DNA of 14,937 nucleotides, taken from assembly GCA_958426095.1 (NCBI GenBank), contig CATZYB010000041.1, positions 1 through 14,937 on the forward strand. The letters run 5' to 3'. This document shows, one piece after another, positions 7,815-14,601 of this stretch. This DNA is from an uncultured Lachnospiraceae bacterium. Its GTDB lineage: Bacteria > Bacillota > Clostridia > Lachnospirales > Lachnospiraceae. The translations under genes and the position numbers were made by a program. The notes beneath the pieces are model-generated. The model worked only from the letters and a program-made list of their open reading frames with translations. It was not told where the DNA came from and did not search any database. Each line of letters begins with the position of its first letter. The first letter of the stretch is position 1.

Positions 7815-7845
7815 ATTATACACTAAAATATCAATAAATAAAGGA
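7815..7845 (-). promoter_or_regulatory. Probable rho promoter
   Basis: A perfect TATAAT -10 element lies at 7820-7815 on the minus strand, in a very AT-rich stretch. The -35 region about 17 nt upstream is only T-rich (CTTTAT/TTTATT) and poor. Start of transcription would be near 7808, giving a leader of about 70 nt. The -10 is convincing; the rest is inferred. Confidence 0.5.
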
Positions 7846-7870
7846 AAATCTTTCGCAATTTTCGACTTTT

Positions 7871-7947
7871 CAATACGAATCAATACACGATGTACTATTT
7901 AATACTTCGTTTTACATTTTTTTCAATTTTATTCCATTAAAGTATTG
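7871..7947. promoter_or_regulatory. Cluster of CAATAC-like motifs upstream of gdhA
   Basis: CAATAC occurs at 7871-7876 and again at 7881-7886, exactly 10 bp apart. A related TAATAC is at 7900-7905 and an inverted copy, GTATTG, at 7942-7947 overlaps the gdhA -35 hexamer. AATACTT (7901-7907) and AAGTATT (7940-7946) also form a 7-bp inverted repeat. The arrangement resembles a set of phased regulator sites, but no regulator is identified and the region is AT-rich. Confidence 0.35.
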
Positions 7948-7973
7948 AATTTCCAAAAAAACTATACTATAAT
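7945..7973 (+). promoter_or_regulatory. Sigma-A-type promoter of gdhA
   Basis: TTGAAT (7945-7950), a 17-nt spacer and TATAAT (7968-7973). Transcription would begin near 7980, about 37 nt before the gdhA start codon. Near-consensus, consistent with strong expression of the gene. Confidence 0.85.
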
Positions 7974-8016
7974 TGCACTAAAATTCAACACATACTATTC
8001 AAGGAGGAAAAATCTT

Positions 8017-9348
8017 ATGTCTTATACTGACAGCATCATTGAAAGTGTTATCAAAAAGAACCCAAATGAACCAGAATTCATCCAGGCTGTTACAGAAGTT
8101 ATGAATTCCCTGAAACTGGTCGTAGACAACGAACCAAAATACCAGGACGCATCCCTTCTGGAACGTATCGTAGAACCAGAGCGTGTTATTATGTTCCGTG
8201 TTCCATGGGTAGATGATAACGGCAAAGTTCAGGTAAACCGTGGTTATCGTGTACAGTTCAACAGCGCGATCGGACCATACAAGGGCGGACTTCGTTTCCA
8301 TCCATCCGTAAACCTGAGCATCATCAAATTCCTTGGTTTTGAGCAGATTTTCAAAAACTCTCTGACAGGTCTGCCGATCGGCGGCGGCAAGGGTGGTTCC
8401 GACTTCGATCCGAAGGGTAAGTCTGACCGCGAAGTTATGGCTTTCTGCCAGAGCTTTATGACAGAGCTGTGCCGTCATATCGGTGCTGATACAGATGTTC
8501 CAGCCGGTGATATCGGCGTTGGCGGACGTGAGATTGGCTTCCTCTATGGACAGTACAAACGTATCCGTAACCTTTCCGAAGGTGTTCTCACAGGTAAAGG
8601 TCTGACCTATGGCGGTTCCCTGGCCCGTACAGAAGCTACAGGTTATGGTCTTGTTTATCTCGTAGACGAATTATTAAAATGCAAAGGCGATACATTAGAA
8701 GGCAAAACAGTTGCTGTTTCCGGTGCTGGTAACGTCGCTATTTACGCTACTGAAAAAGCTGCTCAGCTCGGCGCTAAAGTTGTTACCCTCAGTGATTCCA
8801 ACGGATGGATTTACGATGAAAACGGTATCGACCTTGATCTTGTCAAAGATATCAAAGAAGTACGTCGCGGACGTATCAAAGAATATGTTGAAAAACATCC
8901 GGAAGCAGTATACCATGAAGGTACAGGCGTATGGACTGTTCCTTGCGACGTTGCTCTGCCATGTGCAACACAGAACGAACTTCATCTGGATGACGCAAAA
9001 GCTCTTGTGGCCAACGGCTGCAAAGTTGTCGCTGAAGGCGCTAACATGCCTACAACGCTTGAAGCTACTGAATACCTTCAGGCCAACAAGATTTACTTCG
9101 TTCCTGGTAAAGCTTCCAATGCCGGCGGCGTTGCTACTTCCGCACTGGAAATGTCCCAGAACAGCATGCGTTTGAGCTGGAGCTTCGAGGAAGTTGACGA
9201 AAAACTCCGTGGCATTATGGTAAACATCTTCCACAACATCGATGACGCCGCTAAAGCTTACGGCGTAGAAGATGACTTCGTAGCCGGTGCAAACATTGCC
9301 GGATTCAAGAAGGTTGCTGACGCTATGCTCGCACAGGGTGTTTGCTAA
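8017..9348 (+). CDS. gdhA: NAD(P)-dependent glutamate dehydrogenase, hexameric type
   Basis: Interconverts glutamate with 2-oxoglutarate and ammonia, linking nitrogen assimilation or glutamate catabolism to central metabolism. The 443 residues match the short hexameric bacterial family. The dehydrogenase core shows GPYKGGLRFHPSVN (86-99) and PIGGGKGGSDFDPKG (120-134), with Lys125 the expected catalytic lysine. The Rossmann domain starts at KTVAVSGAGNVAIYATEKA. Cofactor preference (NADP is usual in this subgroup) cannot be proved by eye. I chose ATG at 8017 because AAGGAGGAAA precedes it at good distance and MSYTDSIIE is a typical start; the frame upstream to 7945 would begin inside the promoter. 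Codons are strongly biased to GTT, GCT, CGT, GGT and AAC, unlike its neighbours, indicating a highly expressed gene. A strong terminator follows. Confidence 0.96.
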   Translation: MSYTDSIIESVIKKNPNEPEFIQAVTEVMNSLKLVVDNEPKYQDASLLERIVEPERVIMFRVPWVDDNGKVQVNRGYRVQFNSAIGPYKGGLRFHPSVNLSIIKFLGFEQIFKNSLTGLPIGGGKGGSDFDPKGKSDREVMAFCQSFMTELCRHIGADTDVPAGDIGVGGREIGFLYGQYKRIRNLSEGVLTGKGLTYGGSLARTEATGYGLVYLVDELLKCKGDTLEGKTVAVSGAGNVAIYATEKAAQLGAKVVTLSDSNGWIYDENGIDLDLVKDIKEVRRGRIKEYVEKHPEAVYHEGTGVWTVPCDVALPCATQNELHLDDAKALVANGCKVVAEGANMPTTLEATEYLQANKIYFVPGKASNAGGVATSALEMSQNSMRLSWSFEEVDEKLRGIMVNIFHNIDDAAKAYGVEDDFVAGANIAGFKKVADAMLAQGVC

Positions 9349-9372
9349 TTTAGCTTCACATTTCTAAAAAAT

Positions 9373-9431
9373 AAAGCCATGACTACCGATAGATCAGGTG
9401 ATTCACCCAAAATCGGTATCATGGCTTTTTT
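9373..9431. terminator. Bidirectional intrinsic terminator between gdhA and the Rpn-family gene
   Basis: AAAGCCATGA (9373-9382) plus TACCGAT (9384-9390) pair with ATCGGTA (9412-9418) plus TCATGGCTTT (9419-9428), with one bulged base and a smaller GGTG/CACC hairpin inside the loop. T6 follows on the plus strand (9426-9431). On the minus strand TTTATTTTTT follows the stem, so it can serve both convergent transcripts. Confidence 0.9.
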
Positions 9432-9485
9432 ATCTTTCGTATATTCATTTTACCCTATCCTTTGCAACTTACTGCATGCACACAG

Positions 9486-10340
9486 CTACATTTTCTTAAT
9501 AAAATCATCAATGGACGCTGCTTTTGCTGCTAACAATAACCATTTATTCAGTACATCCTCATCCTTCTGATGCCGAATCTGCTTCTCCACTTCTTCCGGT
9601 ACAGCTCCCAAACTTGCCAGCAATTCCAAAACAGCATCTGCCCGCCCTTCCGTACGTCCCTCTTCCCTGGCTGCGTTTCGTTCTTCGATCTCACGCATAA
9701 ATCTCATTCCTACCGCCTCGCTCTTTTTCGCCCTGTTTACCCGTTCCTGAATCCGCCGGATGCGTTCACTCTCCGTTTCGTCTGCCGCCCTGTCGGTTGT
9801 GTTTTCCATGTAATGAAGAAATTCCACCAACTCTTTTGGGACTTCATCCTCATTCGTTCCACGGGTATTTAAAAATATCCGCACAGCTCCGTCCCCCAAA
9901 GAAAGGTCAGCATTTTCTTCACAAACAGCTTTAAATGTATAGCAATATTTTCCCAACCCGAAGATATCGTAATCCGTTATAACAATGATGTAAGAATCAT
10001 TCAACTGATTGTAGTTTGCCGCCCCGGCTTCTAACAGGGAGCTGTCCATCAGCGACTGGTAATATCTGCTTCGTTTCTCCAGATCGGTTTGGTATGTATT
10101 CTGGGCTTCCACGTCATAGACAATCCCGTCCTCCGACCTGGAAAATACATCCATACGGATCGATCTGGCCAAAGGGGATACCCGGTGTTCCTTTTCAGTA
10201 TGCGGCGGCGAAGTCAGCTGGATATCCCGGCCGAGGATAATACTTAATACATCCTGATTTGCCTGTAAATCTTCCATCACCTCGGCAAATAAGAAACGGT
10301 CTATAAGGTTTAAATCTTTTAATGCTTTCTTTTCCTTCAT
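9486..10340 (-). CDS. Rpn family recombination-promoting nuclease / PD-(D/E)XK transposase-like protein
   Basis: A 284-residue protein of the group annotated as Rpn recombination-promoting nuclease or PD-(D/E)XK family transposase. These proteins are solitary nucleases found in many copies in gut clostridia; characterised E. coli Rpn proteins cut DNA and raise recombination, and some Rpn systems act against phage. Visible signs are the N-terminal LKDLNLIDRFLFAEVMED (7-24), the restriction-like core IRMDVFSRSEDGIVYDVEAQ (61-80) giving a candidate site Asp64, Glu78 and Gln80 in place of Lys, RSRYYQSLMD, and a charged C-terminal stretch REEGRTEGRADAVLELLASLG. The ATG at 10340 has AAGGAG 8 nt upstream; the frame extends 28 codons further without another good site. 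It stands alone between convergent gdhA and divergent aldo/keto reductase genes. No terminal inverted repeats are seen. Confidence 0.82.
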   Translation of the reverse strand: MKEKKALKDLNLIDRFLFAEVMEDLQANQDVLSIILGRDIQLTSPPHTEKEHRVSPLARSIRMDVFSRSEDGIVYDVEAQNTYQTDLEKRSRYYQSLMDSSLLEAGAANYNQLNDSYIIVITDYDIFGLGKYCYTFKAVCEENADLSLGDGAVRIFLNTRGTNEDEVPKELVEFLHYMENTTDRAADETESERIRRIQERVNRAKKSEAVGMRFMREIEERNAAREEGRTEGRADAVLELLASLGAVPEEVEKQIRHQKDEDVLNKWLLLAAKAASIDDFIKKM

Positions 10341-10458
10341 GCATCTTACTCCTTTATTGTAGCATAGTTTTTCTTGTTTAAACAGTGGATTTTCTTCCTG
10401 ATCAGGATTTAGAAATTTTTTCACGAGTTCCGGAAATGTACTCGACTGATAAGTACAG

Positions 10459-10496
10459 ACTTGAAATATTTCTTGCTTTATACCCTCGTTTCAAGT
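10459..10496. promoter_or_regulatory. Inverted repeat framing the aldo/keto reductase promoter
   Basis: ACTTGAAA (10459-10466) and TTTCAAGT (10489-10496) are perfect inverted copies 22 bp apart, so their centres lie 30 bp (about three helical turns) apart. One arm lies just upstream of the -35 hexamer and the other ends at the first base of the -10. The placement suits an operator for a dimeric regulator, but no regulator gene is adjacent. Confidence 0.4.
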
Positions 10497-10501
10497 ATGA
10501 T
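10473..10501 (+). promoter_or_regulatory. Probable promoter of the aldo/keto reductase gene
   Basis: TTGCTT (10473-10478), 17-nt spacer, TATGAT (10496-10501). Transcription would begin near 10508, about 41 nt before the start codon. The -35 is only half consensus, in keeping with a regulated promoter. Confidence 0.6.
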
Positions 10502-10548
10502 AAGAATGAGGGATCGATAACAAAAATTTATATTTGGAGGTATACAAA

Positions 10549-11391
10549 ATGGAGGTTAAAAAGATTTTTACTTTAAGCAACGGTGTGGAAATCCCTGGCA
10601 TTGGCTTCGGAACATGGCAGGCCAAGGATGATGCTGCCGTCAACTGCGTTAAAGCAGCGCTTGAAGCTGGTTACCGTCATATTGACACAGCAACATTATA
10701 TAAAAATGAAGGAAGCGTTGGACAGGCCATCGCAGAATGCGGCCTGAAACGTGAAGATGTATTTGTAACAAGTAAATTATGGAATTCGAAACGCGGCTAC
10801 GATAAGACAATGGCTGCTTTTGAAACAACGTTGGAAACTATGGGACTGGATTACTTAGATTTATACTTGATCCACTGGCCGGCTACAGCACACCGCTTTG
10901 ATAACTGGAAAGAGATCAATCTGGATACATGGAAAGCCATCACAGAACTTTATAAAGCCGGACGTATCCGCGCCATCGGTGTATCCAACTTCCTGCCGCA
11001 TCACCTGGAACCTCTGATGCAGACCGAAATTCAGCCAATGATCGACCAGATTGAATACCACCCAGGATATCTTCAGCAGGAAACTGTAGACTATTGTCAG
11101 TCCAACGGCATTATTGTTGAAGCATGGAGTCCTCTCGGCAACGGCCAGGTTCTCAGCAATGAATTCCTTGCAGGGCTTGCTGAAAAATACGGCAAGAGCG
11201 TGGCACAGATCTGTATCCGTTTTGCTGTTCAGAACGGTATTATCCCGCTTCCAAAGTCTGTAACACCATCCCGTATTGCATCCAATCTTGATGTTTACAA
11301 TTTTGAAATTTCTGATGAAGATATGAAAGCCATCGCCGCTATGGAACAGACCGGATTCTCCGGCTGGAACCCAGACGAAGTTGACTTCTAA
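10549..11391 (+). CDS. Aldo/keto reductase
   Basis: A 280-residue NAD(P)H-dependent oxidoreductase of the (beta/alpha)8-barrel AKR superfamily, resembling the bacterial 2,5-diketo-gluconate/methylglyoxal reductase-like (AKR5-type) branch; the natural substrate cannot be read. The catalytic tetrad is visible: Asp46 and Tyr51 in YRHIDTATLYKNE, Lys76 in VTSKLWNS, and His109 in LYLIHWPA. Further signs are AIGVSNFLPHHLE, QIEYHPG, EAWSPLG and, near the C-terminus, IPLPKSVTPSRIASNLDVY for the phosphate of NADPH. ATG at 10549 follows GGAGG with an 8-nt gap; an in-frame TTG at 10534 would include that Shine-Dalgarno and is rejected. The gene is a single transcription unit: own promoter within an inverted repeat, strong terminator after. 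The upstream neighbour is divergent. Confidence 0.94.
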   Translation: MEVKKIFTLSNGVEIPGIGFGTWQAKDDAAVNCVKAALEAGYRHIDTATLYKNEGSVGQAIAECGLKREDVFVTSKLWNSKRGYDKTMAAFETTLETMGLDYLDLYLIHWPATAHRFDNWKEINLDTWKAITELYKAGRIRAIGVSNFLPHHLEPLMQTEIQPMIDQIEYHPGYLQQETVDYCQSNGIIVEAWSPLGNGQVLSNEFLAGLAEKYGKSVAQICIRFAVQNGIIPLPKSVTPSRIASNLDVYNFEISDEDMKAIAAMEQTGFSGWNPDEVDF

Positions 11392-11429
11392 AAGGTTCAT
11401 CCGCACCGAATAACCAAATATATATAAAG

Positions 11430-11469
11430 AGCGCCATCCTGAACAATATGCTCAGGATGGCGCTTTTTT
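11430..11469 (+). terminator. Intrinsic terminator of the aldo/keto reductase gene
   Basis: AGCGCCATCCTGA (11430-11442) pairs perfectly with TCAGGATGGCGCT (11452-11464) around a 9-nt loop, followed by a T6 run ending at 11469. On the minus strand the stem is followed by CTTTATATATATTT, so it may also stop the convergent thioesterase transcript, less strongly. Confidence 0.92.
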
Positions 11470-11482
11470 CGTTACTTAACTG

Positions 11483-11881
11483 TTATTTATTCAGTTTTGC
11501 TGCTGCCTTTGCCTCAATCTTATCTTTCTGAACATAGGCTCTCACATGCGTTCCTGTGCCGATGACACCGGCTTCATCCACCGCTTCAAAAGAAAATGTC
11601 ACCATCTTCTTATCGACCTTTTCAACCTTTGCCGTACAGGACACCTTCATACCTACCGGCGTCGGTGAAGAGTGGGTGATCTCCAGGGTAACGCCCACAC
11701 TGGCTTCGCCTTCACCGCTGGCCTGATCCATACACATAAAGCACGTTTTTTCTGCCAGAGCAACCAAAACCGGGGTCCCGAACACATTCGGTGTTCCCGG
11801 AACAGCGCTGGCGGCCGTCATATCCGGTGTAACTACCTGTTCACAAGTAAATGTTGTTCCTAATAACTGTTCTTTTTCCAT
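11483..11881 (-). CDS. FlK-like hotdog-fold acyl-CoA thioesterase
   Basis: A 132-residue single hotdog-domain protein resembling the fluoroacetyl-CoA thioesterase FlK family. FlK uses Thr42, Glu50 and His76; here Thr36, Glu44 and His70 sit in FGTPVLVALAEKTCF and LEITHSSPTPVG with exactly the same 8- and 26-residue spacings, so the triad looks intact. Most bacterial members are not fluoroacetate enzymes; the real substrate here is unknown and probably a short acyl-CoA. The C-terminal strands carry VSCTAKVEKVDKKMVTFSFEAVDEAG and end in an Ala/Lys tail. ATG at 11881 has AAGGAG 5 nt upstream. It lies about 49 nt after the HPr-like gene on the same strand with no hairpin between, so cotranscription with the HPr-like and DUF362 genes is likely. 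Confidence 0.85.
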   Translation of the reverse strand: MEKEQLLGTTFTCEQVVTPDMTAASAVPGTPNVFGTPVLVALAEKTCFMCMDQASGEGEASVGVTLEITHSSPTPVGMKVSCTAKVEKVDKKMVTFSFEAVDEAGVIGTGTHVRAYVQKDKIEAKAAAKLNK

Positions 11882-11930
11882 AGCTTCTCCTTTTCCGCCG
11901 CATCCCGAAATTCTACTGCTTTACTGTAAA

Positions 11931-12158
11931 TTACTGAATAAATGCCTTTAAAGAATCAATCAGAGCATCCGGATTATCGCCATGAACCTGAATATTGATC
12001 GGTTTGCTTAAATCAAGACTAAAGATACCCATAATAGATTTTGCGTCAATGACATAACGTCCGGATACCAGATCTACATCGCCGTCATATACAGCTACAA
12101 TACGGTTAAATTCTTTCACATCTTCAATACTCTGTAATAAAATCGTTGCTTCCTTCAT
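11931..12158 (-). CDS. HPr-like protein lacking the phospho-histidine
   Basis: A 75-residue single-domain protein that aligns with HPr, the phosphocarrier of the sugar phosphotransferase system. The middle, YDGDVDLVSGRYVIDAKSIMGIFSLDLSKP, matches the HPr segment with the regulatory Ser46 (KSIMG), the serine phosphorylated by HPr kinase in Firmicutes. The N-terminal part where HPr has the GIHARPA active-site loop reads LQSIEDVKEFNRI instead; no histidine is present there, so phosphotransfer from enzyme I cannot occur by the usual route. It is therefore an HPr homologue of unknown, possibly regulatory, role. ATG at 12158 has GGAG 6 nt upstream; the in-frame ATG at 12170 has its purine run immediately adjacent and is less likely. 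The gene lies 35 nt after the DUF362 gene. Confidence 0.85.
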   Translation of the reverse strand: MKEATILLQSIEDVKEFNRIVAVYDGDVDLVSGRYVIDAKSIMGIFSLDLSKPINIQVHGDNPDALIDSLKAFIQ

Positions 12159-12193
12159 ATTAATCTCCATTCCTTTCCAGACCTAAACAGTTG

Positions 12194-13300
12194 TTAAATC
12201 TGAATCAATTCATAGTCGTCAGTTCCAAGTCCCAGCTTTTTGGCATGTTCCAGACAGCTGGTCCAGTTTGTGTCCGGGAATATATCGGTAAAATGATCAT
12301 GATGGACATGCTCTACCTCGTCCAGGACACTGCCTCTGCAAATCGGCTGTCGGTTGACAGCGTCTGCACAGGCTTTATCCAAAGCCACCGGATCAAAGGA
12401 TGCAAACATCCCCACATCCGGAACAATTGGTGCATCATTTTCTCCATGACAGTCACAATATGGCGATACATCCATCACCAGACTGATATGGAAATTCGGG
12501 CGTCCCTCGATAACTGCCTTCGTATATTCAGCCATCTTGCAATTCATGATATCGTTGGATTCATCGGATGCCGGTTTTACTGCATCCATCGGACAGACTC
12601 CGATACAGCGTCCGCAGCCAACACATTTATTATGGTCGATTGACGCTTTCTTATCCGCGATGGTGATGGCATCATGGGCACATACTTTTGTACACTGGCC
12701 GCAGCCGATACATTTTCTCTCAGAAACATGGGGCTTGCCTGCACTGTGCATCTCCATCTTACCGGCTCTGGAGCCGCATCCCATACCGAGATTTTTAATC
12801 GCTCCGCCGAATCCGGCCGCCTCATGGCCTTTAAAATGATTCAGCGAAATAATAATATCAGCATCCATCACTGCCCGTCCGATCTTAGCTTCTTTGACAT
12901 AGGTTCCGCCTTCCACCGGCACAAGCGCCTCATCTGTTCCCTTAAGACCGTCCGCAATAATTACATGACATCCGGTCGAAAACGGCGAAAATCCATTGAC
13001 ATAGGCGCTGTCCAGATGATCCAGAGCATTCTTCCGTCCGCCGACATAGAGGGTGTTGCAATCCGTCAAAAACGGCTTGCCGCCCAGACTTTTTACAAAG
13101 TCCACAACGGTTTTTGCATAGTTCGGGCGCAGATAAGCCAGATTTCCCGGTTCTCCAAAATGAATTTTAATGGCCACATACTTGTTATTAAAATCAATAG
13201 TGTCCATTCCGGCCGTCTTCATCAGGCGCACCAGCTTCTGCTGTATATTTTCCCGTATAGTCGCACGGAAATTCGCAAAATATACCTTCGATTTTTCCAT
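12194..13300 (-). CDS. DUF362 domain protein with two [4Fe-4S] ferredoxin motifs
   Basis: A 368-residue cytoplasmic iron-sulfur protein. The DUF362 part (about 1-185) includes IKIHFGEPGNLAYLRP, LTDCNTLYVGGRKNA, SLNHFKGHEAAGFGGAIKNLGMGCGSRAGK. A two-cluster ferredoxin insert follows: Cys197, 200, 203, 207 in CIGCGQCTKVCAHDA and Cys226, 229, 232, 236 in CVGCGRCIGVCPMDA. The rest of DUF362 resumes after it, with VSPYCDCHGENDAPIVPDVGMFASFDPVALDKACAD. The partner and reaction are unknown; electron transfer is inferred from the clusters. ATG at 13300 follows AGGAG by about 8 nt; the upstream extension to 13333 overlaps the -10 element and is rejected. It heads a probable operon with the HPr-like and thioesterase genes and has a strong promoter. 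Confidence 0.92.
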   Translation of the reverse strand: MEKSKVYFANFRATIRENIQQKLVRLMKTAGMDTIDFNNKYVAIKIHFGEPGNLAYLRPNYAKTVVDFVKSLGGKPFLTDCNTLYVGGRKNALDHLDSAYVNGFSPFSTGCHVIIADGLKGTDEALVPVEGGTYVKEAKIGRAVMDADIIISLNHFKGHEAAGFGGAIKNLGMGCGSRAGKMEMHSAGKPHVSERKCIGCGQCTKVCAHDAITIADKKASIDHNKCVGCGRCIGVCPMDAVKPASDESNDIMNCKMAEYTKAVIEGRPNFHISLVMDVSPYCDCHGENDAPIVPDVGMFASFDPVALDKACADAVNRQPICRGSVLDEVEHVHHDHFTDIFPDTNWTSCLEHAKKLGLGTDDYELIQI

Positions 13301-13332
13301 TTTCTTTCTCCTTCTGTTCTCTTGCTCCTTCA

Positions 13333-13361
13333 ATTCTAATACGCCTCGAAAGGGCTGTCAA
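13333..13361 (-). promoter_or_regulatory. Sigma-A-type promoter of the DUF362 gene
   Basis: On the minus strand TTGACA (13361-13356), a 17-nt spacer and TAGAAT (13338-13333). The -35 is perfect. Transcription would begin near 13326, giving a leader of about 26 nt. It is divergent to the malic enzyme promoter, whose -35 lies only 12 bp away. Confidence 0.85.
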
Positions 13362-13372
13362 TCCATTTCTTC

Positions 13373-13401
13373 TTGATTTCATCCATAGTAAATGCTATTA
13401 T
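13373..13401 (+). promoter_or_regulatory. Sigma-A-type promoter of the malic enzyme gene
   Basis: TTGATT (13373-13378), a 17-nt spacer and TATTAT (13396-13401), preceded by TGC as in an extended -10. Transcription would begin near 13408, giving a leader of about 38 nt. Confidence 0.75.
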
Positions 13402-13445
13402 TATTCATGTATTTTAATAAACTTATGATGAAAGGAATATAGAAA

Positions 13446-14600
13446 ATGACAGTGAATGAGAAAGCTTTAAAACTCCATGAAGAATGGCAGGGAAAAATTG
13501 AAACCACTTCCAAATGCCGTATAAAAACACGTGAAGACCTGGCTCTTGCCTATACTCCGGGCGTTGCTGAACCTTGTAAAGTCATCGCCGAAAACAAGGC
13601 CGCAGTTTACACATATACAAGTAAAGCGAATACCGTTGCCGTTGTCTCCGACGGTTCCGCTGTTCTCGGTCTCGGCAACATCGGCGCCTATGCGGCCATG
13701 CCGGTTATGGAAGGAAAAGCAGCTCTGTTCAAAGAATTTGGAAATGTCAACGCCGTTCCAATCTGCCTGGATACTCAGGATACGGAAGAAATTATTGAAA
13801 CTGTCATCCGCATTGCTCCGGCCTTTGGCGGAATCAACCTGGAAGATATCTCCGCACCCCGGTGCTTTGAAATTGAAACACGCTTAAAAGAAGCGCTGGA
13901 TATTCCTGTTTTCCATGACGACCAGCACGGCACGGCCATCGTCGTTCTGGCGGGTATTATGAACGGACTCCGTCTGACAGGTAAGAAAAAAGAAGACTGT
14001 CAGGTCGTTGTCAATGGCGCAGGTTCTGCCGGTATCGCCATTACCCGTCTTCTTTTGACCTATGGCTTTAAACATATAACCATGTGCGACCGGTTTGGTA
14101 TTATTTCTAAAAATTATCCAAACCTGAACTGGATGCAGGAAGAGATGACCAAATATACAAACCTTGAAAATAAAGAAGGAACTCTGGCCGACGCCTTAAA
14201 GGGCGCAGATGTTTTTGTCGGTGTTTCCGCCCCAGGCATCGTTACCGCCGAAATGGTTTCTTCTATGAATAAAGATGCCATCATGTTTGCCATGGCAAAT
14301 CCGGTCCCTGAAATCATGCCGGATATTGCAAGAGCTGCCGGTGCTCGTGTTGTCGGTACAGGACGTTCGGATTTTCCAAACCAGATTAATAACGTAACAG
14401 CATTCCCTGGCATTTTCAAGGGCGCATTGGAAGGTCGTGCCCGTCAGATCACGGAAGAAATGAAATTAGCCGCTGCGGCTGCCCTGGCCGGACTTGTCTC
14501 CGATGAAGAATTGTCCGAAGACTTCATTATGCCGGACCCATTCGATCCACGAATTGTAGATGTGGTTTCTAAAGCAGTTAAAGACCATATTGCAGACTGA
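13446..14600 (+). CDS. NAD-dependent malic enzyme (malate dehydrogenase, oxaloacetate-decarboxylating)
   Basis: Oxidatively decarboxylates malate to pyruvate and CO2 with reduction of NAD(P). The 384 residues match the short bacterial/archaeal malic enzymes without a phosphotransacetylase domain. In order: AYTPGVAEPCK with Tyr36, SDGSAVLGLGNIG (68-80), Lys91 in PVMEGKAALFK, the divalent-metal ligands in NLEDISAP (Glu133, Asp134) and FHDDQHGTA (157-163, Asp158), the dinucleotide fold VVVNGAGSAG (187-196) with Asp215 in MCDRFG, which favours NAD over NADP, then SAPGIVTAEMV and FALMANP-like FAMANPVPEI and RSDFPNQINNVTAFPGIF. ATG at 13446 has AAAGGA upstream. The radical SAM gene begins 1 nt after its stop and no terminator intervenes. 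Confidence 0.95.
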   Translation: MTVNEKALKLHEEWQGKIETTSKCRIKTREDLALAYTPGVAEPCKVIAENKAAVYTYTSKANTVAVVSDGSAVLGLGNIGAYAAMPVMEGKAALFKEFGNVNAVPICLDTQDTEEIIETVIRIAPAFGGINLEDISAPRCFEIETRLKEALDIPVFHDDQHGTAIVVLAGIMNGLRLTGKKKEDCQVVVNGAGSAGIAITRLLLTYGFKHITMCDRFGIISKNYPNLNWMQEEMTKYTNLENKEGTLADALKGADVFVGVSAPGIVTAEMVSSMNKDAIMFAMANPVPEIMPDIARAAGARVVGTGRSDFPNQINNVTAFPGIFKGALEGRARQITEEMKLAAAAALAGLVSDEELSEDFIMPDPFDPRIVDVVSKAVKDHIAD

Positions 14601-14601
14601 T

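Noticed and set aside
8695..9234. 179-codon minus-strand ORF opposite gdhA
   Set aside because: Shadow created by the strongly biased codons of gdhA; no start signals and Phe/Ser-rich nonsense composition.
10356..10361. Extended -10-like TGC-TACAAT upstream of the Rpn-family gene
   Set aside because: Its transcription start would fall inside the ribosome binding site, about 9 nt before the start codon, so it is unlikely to drive the gene as called.
12674..13339. 221-codon plus-strand ORF opposite the DUF362 gene
   Set aside because: Antisense shadow of a convincing iron-sulfur protein; the translation has no family features.
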